From Pedobacter terrae (lineage in GTDB: Bacteria; Bacteroidota; Bacteroidia; Sphingobacteriales; Sphingobacteriaceae), in contig NZ_FNCH01000029.1 in the NCBI RefSeq assembly GCF_900100705.1, forward strand, positions 1 through 54,689: a stretch of 54,689 nt of DNA, in the 5' to 3' direction. The translations under genes and the position numbers were made by a program. The notes under the pieces are model-generated. The model searched no databases. It was not told where the DNA came from and saw nothing but the letters and a program-made list of their open reading frames with translations. Positions within the stretch are counted from its first letter, which is position 1, and every line of letters starts with the position of its first letter. Positions 9,384 to 19,030 of this stretch are shown here, one piece after another.

Positions 9384-10088
9384 CTATCGGTTAAGGTAAT
9401 TGATTTCAAAACAAACAGATAAAGCCGCAGTTTCTGTGCGCAACCTGTTATCACCTAAAGTTAATGCTTTAAAGCCTTTGTTCAAAGCTAAATTAACTTC
9501 ATCTGGTGTAAAATCTCCTTCAGGACCAATAAGAATTAAATACTTTTGATGCGGAGCCACCAATTCGGATATAAATCGTTTTTCTCCGTTATCAATACAA
9601 TGTGCAATTAATTGATCACCATCAAAGGGTTCTTTTAAGAAATCATCAAAGGCAATGGCATCGTTTAATTTGGGGTGATAAGCCTTAATAGATTGTTTTA
9701 CGGCAGCGGTAATTACCTTGTTGAGGCGATCTTCTTTAACCACCCTCCGCTCCGATCTGTCGGTAATAATTGGTGTAACTTCATCAATGCCCAATTCTGT
9801 AGCTTTTTCTAAAAACCACTCTATACGGTCGATATTTTTAGTTGGTGCAACAGCAACATGCAGGTAATGATTCCTTTTATGGAACTCCGTTTCTACTTTT
9901 AAAACGGATAAAGAAACTTTTTTTGGATTATCAGCAGTAATTTCAGCAGTATAAAAACTACCTTTCCCATCAACCAGATTAATGATTGAGCCTATGGTAA
10001 GGCGAAGTACCCTAACACAATGTTTACTCTCTTCTTCGTTAAGGGTATACGTATTTTGGGTGATATCTGGTGTATAAAAAATATGCAT
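9384..10088 (-). CDS. rsmE: 16S rRNA (uracil1498-N3)-methyltransferase
   Basis: RsmE methylates U1498 of 16S rRNA in the assembled 30S subunit using S-adenosylmethionine. The 234-residue protein has the N-terminal PUA-like region (HCVRVLRLTIGSIINLVDGKG) and the C-terminal SPOUT knot motifs LILIGPEGDFTPDE and ALTLGDNRLRTETAAL, which bind the cofactor. EWFLEKATELGIDEVTPIIT is another family signature. It lies 8 bp downstream of the CNNM/CBS gene in an apparent housekeeping transcript. Confidence 0.96.
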   Translation of the reverse strand: MHIFYTPDITQNTYTLNEEESKHCVRVLRLTIGSIINLVDGKGSFYTAEITADNPKKVSLSVLKVETEFHKRNHYLHVAVAPTKNIDRIEWFLEKATELGIDEVTPIITDRSERRVVKEDRLNKVITAAVKQSIKAYHPKLNDAIAFDDFLKEPFDGDQLIAHCIDNGEKRFISELVAPHQKYLILIGPEGDFTPDEVNLALNKGFKALTLGDNRLRTETAALSVCFEINYLNR

Positions 10089-10096
10089 GGTTGAAA

Positions 10097-11521
10097 TTAA
10101 TGATTATCAACCATATCTTCTTTATTGATCACCAGTTCTAATTTGATGGTTTCGATATTTTGTTCCGTCTTTTTTAAGATGGTAAACAGGTAACCATATG
10201 ATTCGTTGCTTTCACCCACCTCTGGAATACGTTCAAAAATGTGTGATACCAATCCACCAACAGTATCGAAATCTTCGTCCTCTGGCAAGTCGTGAGGCAA
10301 ATGTTCGTTCACATCATATACGGTAGCAAATGCATTTACAATAAACTCGTTATCAGAAACTTTTTCTACCAACGGTTTCTCTTCATCGTATTCATCTTGT
10401 ATTTCTCCTACAAGCTCTTCTACAATATCTTCTAAGGTAACCATACCCGCTGTACCACCAAACTCATCCAACACAATAGCAATCTGTATGCGGTTACTTT
10501 GCAGTTCGCTCATCAAATCGTTAATTTTTTTGGTTTCTGTAACGAAATATGGCTTTCTGATGATGTCATTTAATGTCCAGTGCTGGTTACCCGCTGCAAC
10601 CAATGGTAAGATGTCTTTTGCATGGATAATCCCCACAATTTTATCCATAATATCATCGTAAACCGGCAAACGGGAATATCCTTCCTTAATGATGGTATCA
10701 ATTACTTCTTCTTTAGGGGAAGTTAATTCAATCCCCGAAATCTTCGTCCTGGGTACCATGATATTCTTTACCACGCGCTCATTAAAATCAAATACGTTTT
10801 TAATCAGCTCATGTTCGTTATTATCCAATGCACCACTTTCTTTACCCTGATCGAGCAAATACTGCAATTCTTCGGTACTATGGATCGATTCGTGGCCGGC
10901 AGAGGCATCAATGCCAAATGGTTTAAGAATAATGGCGGCTAGACTATTTAGCGTCCAGATGAATGGTTTAAACACCACATAGAATAATTGCAGCGGTATA
11001 GAAACAAAAAGAGTAGTGGCTACAGGTCTTTGAATAGCGAAAGATTTTGGGGCCAGCTCACCAAATACGATATGCATGATCGTGATGAGCGAAAAGGCAA
11101 CCACTGTAGATGCCGTATGGATAGAAGCGTCGCTTAAGCCCCACTGTAAACTATCAAAAAGATTTTTGAAAATAGTATGCATAACGCCTTCACCTACCCA
11201 ACCTAAGCCAAGTGATGCAAGCGTTATGCCTAGCTGTGTGGCGGCCAGATATCCGTCGAGGTTATGGATTATCCCTTTGGCCATTTTGCCAACACGGCTG
11301 CCTGTTTTTGCTTTAATTTCAATCTGTGATGCCCTAACTTTTACAATTGCAAACTCCGCTGCAACAAAAAAACCATTTAGTAACACCAAAAATAATGCAA
11401 GGAATAATCTCCATCCAACAGAAGTGGTATCAGTTTCCTGTACTGCAGCCAAAACTACGTTTGTGGGCAGAATTGCACTTAGCTCTAAATTTAAAAACAA
11501 ACATACCGTGGGTAAATCCAT
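10097..11521 (-). CDS. CNNM/CBS-domain membrane protein (HlyC/CorC family)
   Basis: This 474-residue protein has an N-terminal DUF21/CNNM membrane domain (about 35-225), beginning with a helix that contains NGFFVAAEFAIVKVRASQ. A CBS pair follows (about 255-380; VPRTKISGI, YSRLPVYDDIMDKIVGIIHAKDIL, IVLDEFGGTAGMVTLEDIVEELVG). A C-terminal CorC_HlyC domain carries DEDFDTVGGLV. Relatives are linked to Mg/Co ion efflux, and a specific substrate is not shown. The protein resembles GldE, but without gldD nearby I do not use that name. Its ATG overlaps the ppa stop codon by one base, so translation is probably coupled. Confidence 0.88.
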   Translation of the reverse strand: MDLPTVCLFLNLELSAILPTNVVLAAVQETDTTSVGWRLFLALFLVLLNGFFVAAEFAIVKVRASQIEIKAKTGSRVGKMAKGIIHNLDGYLAATQLGITLASLGLGWVGEGVMHTIFKNLFDSLQWGLSDASIHTASTVVAFSLITIMHIVFGELAPKSFAIQRPVATTLFVSIPLQLFYVVFKPFIWTLNSLAAIILKPFGIDASAGHESIHSTEELQYLLDQGKESGALDNNEHELIKNVFDFNERVVKNIMVPRTKISGIELTSPKEEVIDTIIKEGYSRLPVYDDIMDKIVGIIHAKDILPLVAAGNQHWTLNDIIRKPYFVTETKKINDLMSELQSNRIQIAIVLDEFGGTAGMVTLEDIVEELVGEIQDEYDEEKPLVEKVSDNEFIVNAFATVYDVNEHLPHDLPEDEDFDTVGGLVSHIFERIPEVGESNESYGYLFTILKKTEQNIETIKLELVINKEDMVDNH

Positions 11522-12072
11522 TAAGCTAATTCTCTAAATGTTGTGTTGTAAAGTTCTATGCTTTCTTTAATTACTTTATGCGCATAGCGAACACCAAGTA
11601 AATGTTCGATAGTCACATTTTTATCTTCTAATGCTTTATAATCCTGAAAGAAACGAACAATCTCTTTCATTTGGTGCGGAGGCAACTCATCTAAATCATT
11701 GATATAGTTTACCGACATATCGTGAGCAGCTACAGCGATGATTTTATCATCCTGTTCTCCGTTATCAACCATGTGCATTACACCTACTACTTTTGCTTCA
11801 ATCAATGTCATTGGATATACATCCACTGAACATAGCACTAAAATATCTAATGGATCTTTATCATCACAATAAGTTTGTGGGATAAAGCCATAATTTGCAG
11901 GATACATTACTGACGAAAAAAGAACCCTGTCCAACTTAATCAGACCTGATTCTTTATCTATTTCGTATTTTGCTTTTGAACCTTTTGGAATTTCAATAAT
12001 TGCGTTTACAACCTCTGGAAGGTTTGAGCCAGGAGATACGCTATGCCATGCGTGATGATCGTCTTTTGCCAT
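11521..12072 (-). CDS. ppa: Inorganic pyrophosphatase (family I)
   Basis: This soluble enzyme hydrolyses pyrophosphate released by biosynthetic reactions. The 183-residue protein shows the family I features: the NAIIEIPKGSKAKYEIDK strand, the metal-binding segment DKDPLDILVLC, the MYPANYGFIPQT stretch, and a second acidic patch, DNGEQDDKIIAV. It is followed with a 1-base overlap by the CNNM/CBS gene and preceded at 2 bp by the DedA gene, so it sits mid-operon. Confidence 0.95.
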   Translation of the reverse strand: MAKDDHHAWHSVSPGSNLPEVVNAIIEIPKGSKAKYEIDKESGLIKLDRVLFSSVMYPANYGFIPQTYCDDKDPLDILVLCSVDVYPMTLIEAKVVGVMHMVDNGEQDDKIIAVAAHDMSVNYINDLDELPPHQMKEIVRFFQDYKALEDKNVTIEHLLGVRYAHKVIKESIELYNTTFRELA

Positions 12073-12074
12073 TT

Positions 12075-12740
12075 TTAATTTAAATCTGTTTTATCCTCTT
12101 CAGGACCACTTACTACTTTACTTTTTACAAAGGTAATTAATAATGGAATAGTTGTAATAAGGATAAAGCCAATAATAATATATAATAAATAATCGTTTAT
12201 TTCTTTTTCAAATCTTTTGCCTAAAAAATAACCTAGCAAAGTTAAGGAACAGATCCAAAGTACTCCACCTAAGATATTATATAAAGCAAATTTTTTAAAG
12301 TCTAGTTTTACAACTCCTGCAAAAATCGGTGCAAAAGTTCTAACAATGGGTACAAATCTGCCCATTATTAATGCAAAAGCCCCCTGTTTCTGATAATATT
12401 CCTTAGCAGCGGTTAAATATCTCTTTTTGAAAAAGAAACTGTCTTTTCTGGTATACAACACCGGGCCAGTTTTCCGGCCGAACCAATAACCTGTAAAATT
12501 TCCAGAAATGGCCGCTATACATAAACCAGCCAAGAGTACCGCAATGTTTACATCAAGCTTGCCTGTTGCCACAAACATTCCCGCTAAAAACAACAAATAA
12601 TCACCAGGAAGGAAAAAGCCAAAAAACAGGCCTGTTTCTGCATAGATAACGAATACGACTAGATAGAATCCGCCCTCCCTCAATAATTTCTCGGGATCAA
12701 GTAGCTGATGCAGGTTATTCCAAAAATCGTGCATATTCAA
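12075..12740 (-). CDS. DedA family membrane protein
   Basis: This 221-residue polytopic protein belongs to the DedA/VTT superfamily, involved in envelope lipid homeostasis (undecaprenyl phosphate or phospholipid flipping in studied members). The diagnostic regions are present: ETGLFFGFFLPGDYLLFLAG near the N terminus, then the FGRKTGPVLYTRKD loop and GRFVPIVRTFAPIFAGVVKL with the conserved Arg residues and reentrant Pro. A hydrophobic C-terminal helix ends before an acidic tail. It is 41 bp downstream of nuoN and may be read from the nuo transcript. Confidence 0.92.
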   Translation of the reverse strand: MNMHDFWNNLHQLLDPEKLLREGGFYLVVFVIYAETGLFFGFFLPGDYLLFLAGMFVATGKLDVNIAVLLAGLCIAAISGNFTGYWFGRKTGPVLYTRKDSFFFKKRYLTAAKEYYQKQGAFALIMGRFVPIVRTFAPIFAGVVKLDFKKFALYNILGGVLWICSLTLLGYFLGKRFEKEINDYLLYIIIGFILITTIPLLITFVKSKVVSGPEEDKTDLN

Positions 12741-12781
12741 TTATTCGTAAAACTACAAATAATTATTAAACAACAGCATAC

Positions 12782-14155
12782 CTATATTAGGTTTAAAATA
12801 ATTGCCGGATAAATACCCAATACCAATGTAATTGCAACGGAAACCAACAAAACCACTTTATATTGTGCAGGGGCTGAAAGCTCTGTTTCTGCACCATCTT
12901 TAAACCACATGGCTACAATCACCCTAAAATAATAATAGAAACCAACCAGCGCATTTAAAATCGCGAATGCAACCAACAGGGTTTTATACTCGGTCATTAC
13001 ATTCAGGAACATTAAATATTTACCAATAAAGCCAGCGGTAAGTGGAATACCGGCCAATGAAAGCATCGCTACAGTTAAACACAATGCAATAAATGGATTC
13101 CGCTTTGCCAAACCATTAAAGCTTTCGAAGCTATCGCTACCTGTTTTTTGTTTTACCAAAATTAATACAGCAAAAGCGATAATTGAAGCGAAAGTATAGG
13201 CAGCTGCATAAACCAGCACATTGTTTCCAGAGTTTTTGGTCAGTACAATTAACGAGAACAACAGGTAACCTGCATGTGAAATACTGGAGTATGCCAACAT
13301 ACGCTTGAAATTCTTCTGGAAAAGTGCCGTTACGTTACCTATAAATAAAGTTAAACAAACGATCACCATCAGTGGGGCAACCCAAAAATCGTGGAGTGGT
13401 GCAAATGCATCAGCAAATAATCTTAAAAATGCGGCAAAACCTGCAGTTTTAACCACCGTACTCATAAAAGTAGTGATCAAAGATGGCGAACCTTCGTATA
13501 CATCTGGTGTCCAGAAGTGGAATGGGGCAGCGCCAACTTTAAAGCTTAAACCTATCATCATCAGGATTACCCCAGGATAAAATATTGGAGAAATTGTTTG
13601 ACTATTATTTACAAGATAAGCTTGTATTTTATCTAAATCGAATGAGCCTGTGGCACCATAAATTAAGGTAATTCCAAACAACAGGAAACCAGTGGAGAAG
13701 GCCCCCATCAGGAAATACTTTAGTGAAGCTTCGTTAGAGGCAAAATCCTTTTTACGGATACCCGCCAAAATGTATAAACTCACCGACATGATCTCTAAGC
13801 CTACAAACAACATGGCCATATTTTTATATGATACCATCATGATCATGCCTGCCAGTGCGAAAAGAATCAAGGTATAATACTCAGCTATGTTATCGCTTTT
13901 AGCGTGGAAATAGTTTTGTGTTAATAAAAAGATTAAAAGTGTACCAACAATACATATTCCTGAAAATGCCAGTGCGAAGTTATCTGTCTGCATCATCCCG
14001 AAATGAACAGCATTAACATTCCACGCAGAAAAAGTAAATCCCAATGCAGTAAGTAAGCCAATAACGGTAAGTGGTAGTAATGCTTTATTTGCTTTAAACA
14101 AACCTGCATAAAGCACTATAAAAGCTGTTATACTAATGGTTATAATAATATTCAT
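12782..14155 (-). CDS. nuoN: NADH-quinone oxidoreductase subunit N
   Basis: NuoN is one of three antiporter-like proton-channel subunits in the membrane arm of complex I. The 457-residue protein is hydrophobic throughout. It has the antiporter-type conserved Glu in MLFVGLEIMSVSLYILAGI, the conserved Lys regions around LSFKVGAAPFHFWTPDVYEG, and KNFKRMLAYSSISHAGYLL. It is the last nuo gene, 3 bp after nuoM, as expected for the standard gene order. Confidence 0.96.
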   Translation of the reverse strand: MNIIITISITAFIVLYAGLFKANKALLPLTVIGLLTALGFTFSAWNVNAVHFGMMQTDNFALAFSGICIVGTLLIFLLTQNYFHAKSDNIAEYYTLILFALAGMIMMVSYKNMAMLFVGLEIMSVSLYILAGIRKKDFASNEASLKYFLMGAFSTGFLLFGITLIYGATGSFDLDKIQAYLVNNSQTISPIFYPGVILMMIGLSFKVGAAPFHFWTPDVYEGSPSLITTFMSTVVKTAGFAAFLRLFADAFAPLHDFWVAPLMVIVCLTLFIGNVTALFQKNFKRMLAYSSISHAGYLLFSLIVLTKNSGNNVLVYAAAYTFASIIAFAVLILVKQKTGSDSFESFNGLAKRNPFIALCLTVAMLSLAGIPLTAGFIGKYLMFLNVMTEYKTLLVAFAILNALVGFYYYFRVIVAMWFKDGAETELSAPAQYKVVLLVSVAITLVLGIYPAIILNLI

Positions 14156-14158
14156 TGC

Positions 14159-15622
14159 TTAATTTACTGTGTTTAATTTTTGATTTACCTGTTCTAATAA
14201 ATGTTGTACAGATGCCTCTGTTAAATGCAAAACCGGTTTGGGATAAACACCCAAAACAATAATCAATGCACATATAGTATAAAGAACCAGTTTTTCAGTT
14301 CCTTTAATATCGGTAAAGGTGATGGTTAAACTATTGGTTTCGCCCAGCATCACGTTCTGGTACATGCGTAACATGTAAACTGCTCCGAAAATGATGGTTA
14401 AGCCGGCAATGGCTGCAGCCCAGATACCGTAATTGTAAACGCCCAATAGCAATAAAAATTCGCCAATAAATCCGTTTGTTCCTGGTAAAGCTACAGTGCC
14501 TAAAACAATAATCAGAAAAGTCAGTGCCAACTGTGGTGCTACTTTTGCAATGCCTCCCAATTCCTCAATCCTATTGGTTTTAACGCGAGAGAAGATAATA
14601 TCCAAAACAAAGAACAAACCCACTACATTAATACCATGGCTCAACATCTGCACCATTGCACCTTGCATACCTTGCTGATTAAAAGCGAAGATACCTGCTG
14701 ATATTAATCCCACGTGAGCGATAGATGAATAAGCGACTAAACGTTTTGCATCCTTTTGTGTAAAAGCAATCAGCGAAGCATAAACAATACCAATGATTGA
14801 TAAAATAATAGCCAACTGACCCCAATCATGAACGCCAGCCGGAACAATCGGTAACAACCACCTGATTACACCATAAATACCCATTTTTAACATAATACCT
14901 GACAACAACATGGTTCCTTGTGCAGGTGCTGCAGTATAAGTATCAGGCTGCCAGGTATGGAAAGGAAAAATCGGCATCTTAATGGCAAAGGCAATAAAGA
15001 AAGCCCAGAAAATCCACCCTTGTTGTGCGCTGTCTAAGTTTAAAGCGTAAAAGGCCTGAATGTTAAAATTATGCGCTGGATTTTGAAGATATAGGTAAAT
15101 AATCCCCATCAACATAAACAATGAACCTGCAATGGTGTACACAAAAAATTTCATGTTAATCCGGATGCGGTCTTTTCCACCCCAAATGGCGCAGATAAAA
15201 TAGATTGGAATTAAGGCTGCTTCCCATCCGATATAGAACAAGAAAGCATCCAATGCGGTAAATACCAATAATAAGCCCGTTTGCATGAATAAAATCAGCG
15301 CATAGAATGCAGCCGGATTTTTATACTCATGGTTGTAACTCGATAAAATGATAATTGGTACCAGTAAATTAGTAAGCAATACCACCAGAAGGCTAATGCC
15401 ATCAATACCTGCGTGGAAGTTAATACCCAGATCAGCAATCCATGGCAGGTTAACCTCAAACTGAGTACTTGCATCTGGAATGAAATTACCGGCGACAACC
15501 AAAGCTAACACCAAAGAAGCCACCGAAAACACGGTAGATACGATTTTAGCCGACTTACCAGTAAATGCGGTAATAATTGCACCTACAAGCGGTAGAAATA
15601 TAAGTAGTAAAAGTTGTTCCAT
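14159..15622 (-). CDS. nuoM: NADH-quinone oxidoreductase subunit M
   Basis: NuoM is the central antiporter-like membrane subunit of complex I. The 487-residue protein contains the conserved Glu in FYIGWEAALIPIYFICAIWGG, the motif FPFHTWQPDTYTAAPAQGTMLLSGIMLKMG with its functional Lys, and KDAKRLVAYSSIAHVGLIS. Length and hydrophobic pattern are normal. It sits between nuoL (19 bp upstream) and nuoN (3 bp downstream). Confidence 0.96.
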   Translation of the reverse strand: MEQLLLLIFLPLVGAIITAFTGKSAKIVSTVFSVASLVLALVVAGNFIPDASTQFEVNLPWIADLGINFHAGIDGISLLVVLLTNLLVPIIILSSYNHEYKNPAAFYALILFMQTGLLLVFTALDAFLFYIGWEAALIPIYFICAIWGGKDRIRINMKFFVYTIAGSLFMLMGIIYLYLQNPAHNFNIQAFYALNLDSAQQGWIFWAFFIAFAIKMPIFPFHTWQPDTYTAAPAQGTMLLSGIMLKMGIYGVIRWLLPIVPAGVHDWGQLAIILSIIGIVYASLIAFTQKDAKRLVAYSSIAHVGLISAGIFAFNQQGMQGAMVQMLSHGINVVGLFFVLDIIFSRVKTNRIEELGGIAKVAPQLALTFLIIVLGTVALPGTNGFIGEFLLLLGVYNYGIWAAAIAGLTIIFGAVYMLRMYQNVMLGETNSLTITFTDIKGTEKLVLYTICALIIVLGVYPKPVLHLTEASVQHLLEQVNQKLNTVN

Positions 15623-15641
15623 TATTTATTTTGAACCCTTT

Positions 15642-17543
15642 TTATATGTAGAAAAATGTATACAATAGCAATGCGACGATACCGAATACCATCATAAATA
15701 TATAGAAACCTACGTTTCCACTTTGCAATAAACGAATACCTTTACTGGCCTCATTGGTGCTCCATCCCAATCCATTTACAATTCCATCTATAAATTTATT
15801 ATCGATAATCCTATAAAAGAATTTCGATAGTGCATCTAAAGGTTTTGTGATGATGAAATCATAAATCTCGTCTAAATAGAATTTGTTGTACGATAGTTTT
15901 GCGAGTGGTGAACGCGGTGCTTCATCAGAAACAGGAACCCGTGCGCCTTTTACATATCTGGTGTACGCATATAATAAAGCGATTACAGCCGCCGCTACCG
16001 AAACACCCATTAATGAATATTCAGTTGAATGGCTTAACTCCAATTCATGCTGCGAAACACCTGCGCCTGATAACCAATGAGCTAACCATTCATTTCCACC
16101 AAAAACATGAGGAAGATTAATTAATCCACCAATTGCAGCAAGAATAGCTAAAATGATTAAAGGCAAGGTCATCGCTGTTGGCGATTCGTGTACATGGCTC
16201 TCTTGGTGATGTGTTCCGCGGTATTTTCCAGAGAAAGTCAGGAACATCATCCTGAACATATAGAATGCGGTTAAAAATGCGGTTAAAACGCCAACTCCCC
16301 AAAGTATCGGACTAGCCTGAAAAGCATGTGCTAAAATTTCGTCTTTAGAAAAGAAACCCGAGAATGGAGGTAAACCCGCAATGGCAATAGTACCGATCAT
16401 CATCGTTAAAAAAGTAACCGGAAGTTTCTTTCTCAACCCGCCCATATGACGCATATCCTGTTCATGGTGCATGGCATGAATTACCGAACCGGCACCCAAA
16501 AATAATAATGCTTTAAAGAATGCATGGGTTAATACATGGAAGAATGAACCGGTATAAGCGCCAACGCCCAAACCTAAAAACATATATCCCAACTGCGATA
16601 CGGTAGAGTAAGCCAATACCTTTTTAATATCAGTCTGCGTTAAAGCAATAATGGCAGCCACTAACGCGGTTGCTGCGCCTACAACGGCAATAATATGTTG
16701 AGTAAGCGGTGCAAGATCGAATAATATACTAGAACGTGCAATCATATAAATACCTGCCGTTACCATCGTTGCAGCGTGGATTAAAGCTGAAACTGGGGTT
16801 GGCCCGGCCATCGCATCTGGTAACCAGGTAAATAACGGCAATTGAGCCGATTTACCACAGGCACCGATAAATAATAAAATGGTAATTAAAACCAATGTAT
16901 TATTGCCTGGCAACATATTAGCTGCCTGAGGAAAAACTTTAGCAAATTCTACACTGCCAAAAGTGGTGAATACTAAAAATACGCCTAGTAAAAAACCTAA
17001 ATCGCCGATACGGTTCATTACAAAAGCTTTTTTAGCTGCTGATGCATAAGCACTATTGGTATACCAAAAGCCGATTAGCAGGTAAGAGCATAAACCTACA
17101 CCTTCCCATCCAATGAACATGACGATGTAATTTGAACCCAATACCAACAACAGCATGAAAAACACAAACAGGTTTAAATAAGCAAAAAACTTACCGAAGC
17201 CTGCATCATCGTGCATATAACTAGTGGAATATAAATGGATCAGGAAACCAATTCCGGTGATGATCAAAAGCATGATCGAGCTTAGGGGATCAACCAGGAA
17301 AGATAGTGGAATGTGTAATGTACCCGCGCTGATCCAATCGAATAAAAATACTTCGTGAGATTTCTGTGTGTCGCCTTGTAAACTAAAGAAAATAACTAAA
17401 CTGATAACAAAGGAGGCCAGAATTACTCCGCTTCCGATGATACCAACAAGTCCTTTAGATAAAGAGTTTCTGCCCAGTCCATTAATTACAAACCCTAAGA
17501 AAGGAAGTAACGGAACCAACCAAATCAATTGTTCTATTGTCAT
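15642..17543 (-). CDS. nuoL: NADH-quinone oxidoreductase subunit L
   Basis: NuoL is the distal antiporter-like subunit, carrying the long lateral helix that runs along the complex I membrane arm. The 633-residue protein has MFIGWEGVGLCSYLLIGFWY with the conserved Glu, KAFVMNRIGDLGFLLG, LFTWLPDAMAGPTPVSALIH and TQTDIKKVLAYSTVSQLGYM. The C-terminal region after about residue 520 (YNKFYLDEIYDFIITKPLDA) corresponds to the lateral helix and terminal anchor. It follows nuoK by 14 bp. Confidence 0.96.
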   Translation of the reverse strand: MTIEQLIWLVPLLPFLGFVINGLGRNSLSKGLVGIIGSGVILASFVISLVIFFSLQGDTQKSHEVFLFDWISAGTLHIPLSFLVDPLSSIMLLIITGIGFLIHLYSTSYMHDDAGFGKFFAYLNLFVFFMLLLVLGSNYIVMFIGWEGVGLCSYLLIGFWYTNSAYASAAKKAFVMNRIGDLGFLLGVFLVFTTFGSVEFAKVFPQAANMLPGNNTLVLITILLFIGACGKSAQLPLFTWLPDAMAGPTPVSALIHAATMVTAGIYMIARSSILFDLAPLTQHIIAVVGAATALVAAIIALTQTDIKKVLAYSTVSQLGYMFLGLGVGAYTGSFFHVLTHAFFKALLFLGAGSVIHAMHHEQDMRHMGGLRKKLPVTFLTMMIGTIAIAGLPPFSGFFSKDEILAHAFQASPILWGVGVLTAFLTAFYMFRMMFLTFSGKYRGTHHQESHVHESPTAMTLPLIILAILAAIGGLINLPHVFGGNEWLAHWLSGAGVSQHELELSHSTEYSLMGVSVAAAVIALLYAYTRYVKGARVPVSDEAPRSPLAKLSYNKFYLDEIYDFIITKPLDALSKFFYRIIDNKFIDGIVNGLGWSTNEASKGIRLLQSGNVGFYIFMMVFGIVALLLYTFFYI

Positions 17544-17557
17544 TCTTAATTATATAT

Positions 17558-17887
17558 TTACCACTTAAGGCGATTTAAAACATTAATATCTATCGATTTC
17601 GTATTTCTGTAAACCATTACAATGATGGCTAAACCTACTGCAACCTCTGCAGCGGCCAGGGCCATAATGAAGAATACGAAAACCTGTCCGGATGGATCGT
17701 TGCTATGCACAGAAAAAGCGGTTAACAACAAGTTAACGGCATTAAGCATCAGCTCAACCGACATAAAGATTACGATTGCATTTCTACGGGTAAGTACACC
17801 GATTACGCCAATAGAAAAAATAATGGCACTTAAATAGATGTAGTGATTTAGCGGAACGCCCTGAAGTTGTGATGTTAAATTTTCCAT
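17558..17887 (-). CDS. nuoK: NADH-quinone oxidoreductase subunit K
   Basis: This 109-residue three-helix membrane subunit of complex I is homologous to MrpC. The conserved helix IFMSVELMLNAVNLLLTAF includes the buried Glu that is part of the proton path. The N-terminal segment LNHYIYLSAIIFSIGVIGVLTRRNAI is typical. Its start overlaps the nuoJ stop by one base, indicating translational coupling. Confidence 0.95.
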   Translation of the reverse strand: MENLTSQLQGVPLNHYIYLSAIIFSIGVIGVLTRRNAIVIFMSVELMLNAVNLLLTAFSVHSNDPSGQVFVFFIMALAAAEVAVGLAIIVMVYRNTKSIDINVLNRLKW

Positions 17888-18390
17888 TATGCTTCTACCT
17901 CATCTCTTTTAGATAATAAAACGGCTCCTACCATTGCTGCCAATAATAATAAAGATGACAATTCGAATGGCAATAAGAATGGGCCAAATAGCTCCTTGCC
18001 TAGATTTTCTACCAATCCCAAGCTTGGATTTTTCAAAATTAACGGACTGGTAATACTTGCCGATTTTAAAGAACCGATTAAGGTAACCACCAAACAACCG
18101 CCGGCAATAACCCCAACAATTTTAATCAACGGTGATTTACTGGGCTCAGTCTCGTTATTCAGGTTAAGCAACATCAGTACAAATAAGAAAAGTACCATAA
18201 TGGCCCCCATGTAAACAATAAAGTTTACCACTGCCAAAAACTGCGCGTTTAAAAGCACGTAGTGAACAGTGAAGGTAAAAAAGGTAAGAATTAAGTATAA
18301 TACACTGTGGATTGGATTTTTTGCAAAAATCACCAGCAGCGAAAAGATGATACTTAATGTGGCTACGAAATAGAATACTTGTGTACTCAT
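17887..18390 (-). CDS. nuoJ: NADH-quinone oxidoreductase subunit J
   Basis: NuoJ is a membrane subunit of complex I near the quinone chamber. It has 167 residues and five predicted helices. The helix VVNFIVYMGAIMVLFLFVLMLLNL is the diagnostic region, containing the conserved Tyr and the pi-bulge helix. The C-terminal helix ends in GAVLLSKRDE. It is separated from nuoI by a 134-bp gap that holds repeat hairpins, but it overlaps nuoK. Confidence 0.95.
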   Translation of the reverse strand: MSTQVFYFVATLSIIFSLLVIFAKNPIHSVLYLILTFFTFTVHYVLLNAQFLAVVNFIVYMGAIMVLFLFVLMLLNLNNETEPSKSPLIKIVGVIAGGCLVVTLIGSLKSASITSPLILKNPSLGLVENLGKELFGPFLLPFELSSLLLLAAMVGAVLLSKRDEVEA

Positions 18391-18524
18391 TAATTGTTTA
18401 TTTATTTATGTTCTATGGTTTTTGTCTCCACAAACCATTAATTATCTTTTGTTTCGTGAAGACACGAACCGAAGCCTAATGGCATTTCTTGTTTAGTCCT
18501 TCGACAGGCTCAGGATGACAATAA
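18391..18524. repeat. REPIN-like inverted hairpin pair in nuoI-nuoJ gap
   Basis: Two small hairpins in opposite orientation sit inside the operon. The first, 18417-18436, is GGTTTTTGTCTCCACAAACC. The second, 18451-18470, is GTTTCGTGAAGACACGAACC. They are separated by 14 bp. The second matches the reverse complement of the first-hairpin consensus seen at 21153-21174. A further dispersed motif, CCTTCGACAGGCTCAGGATG, follows at 18499-18518. The same two-hairpin arrangement occurs in the nuoF-nuoG gap. Confidence 0.75.
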
Positions 18525-19028
18525 TTATTTTTTCATTTCTAATGGTGCCTCTACCAGCTTATCTTTTCCGTAAATGAAATCTTTACGTAAATAATCAGCA
18601 GGTACAATCGGGCCATCTAAATAAATAGCCTCTTTTGGGCAAGCTTCTTCACATAAACCGCAGAAAATACAACGCAACATATTGATTTCGTAAGTAGCTG
18701 CATACTTTTCTTCACGGTATAAATGTTTTTCTTCTGGCTTACGTTCAGCGGCTATCATGGTAATGGCTTCAGCCGGACAAGATAAAGCACATAGGCCACA
18801 AGCAGTACAACGTTCTTTACCATTCTCATCGCGTTTTAGCGAGTGCATTCCCCTAAAGTTGGTCGAGAATTCGCGTTCTACTTCAGGATATCTTACGGTA
18901 GCCTCTTTTTTAAATAAGTGACTGATGGTGATGCCCATGCCCTTGGCAATTGCCGGCAGGTACATCCTTTCCATAAAGCTCAAGGGCTTTTGTTCCAGTA
19001 CTTTTTTCTTATTACTTAATGATTCCAT
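18525..19028 (-). CDS. nuoI: NADH-quinone oxidoreductase subunit I (two 4Fe-4S clusters)
   Basis: NuoI carries clusters N6a and N6b, which pass electrons toward NuoB. The 167-residue protein contains two ferredoxin motifs, CTACGLCALSCPAEAI and CIFCGLCEEACPKEAI. The N-terminal amphipathic region (FMERMYLPAIAKGMGITISH) docks to the membrane arm. It is 2 bp downstream of nuoH. Confidence 0.96.
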   Translation of the reverse strand: MESLSNKKKVLEQKPLSFMERMYLPAIAKGMGITISHLFKKEATVRYPEVEREFSTNFRGMHSLKRDENGKERCTACGLCALSCPAEAITMIAAERKPEEKHLYREEKYAATYEINMLRCIFCGLCEEACPKEAIYLDGPIVPADYLRKDFIYGKDKLVEAPLEMKK

Positions 19029-19030
19029 AA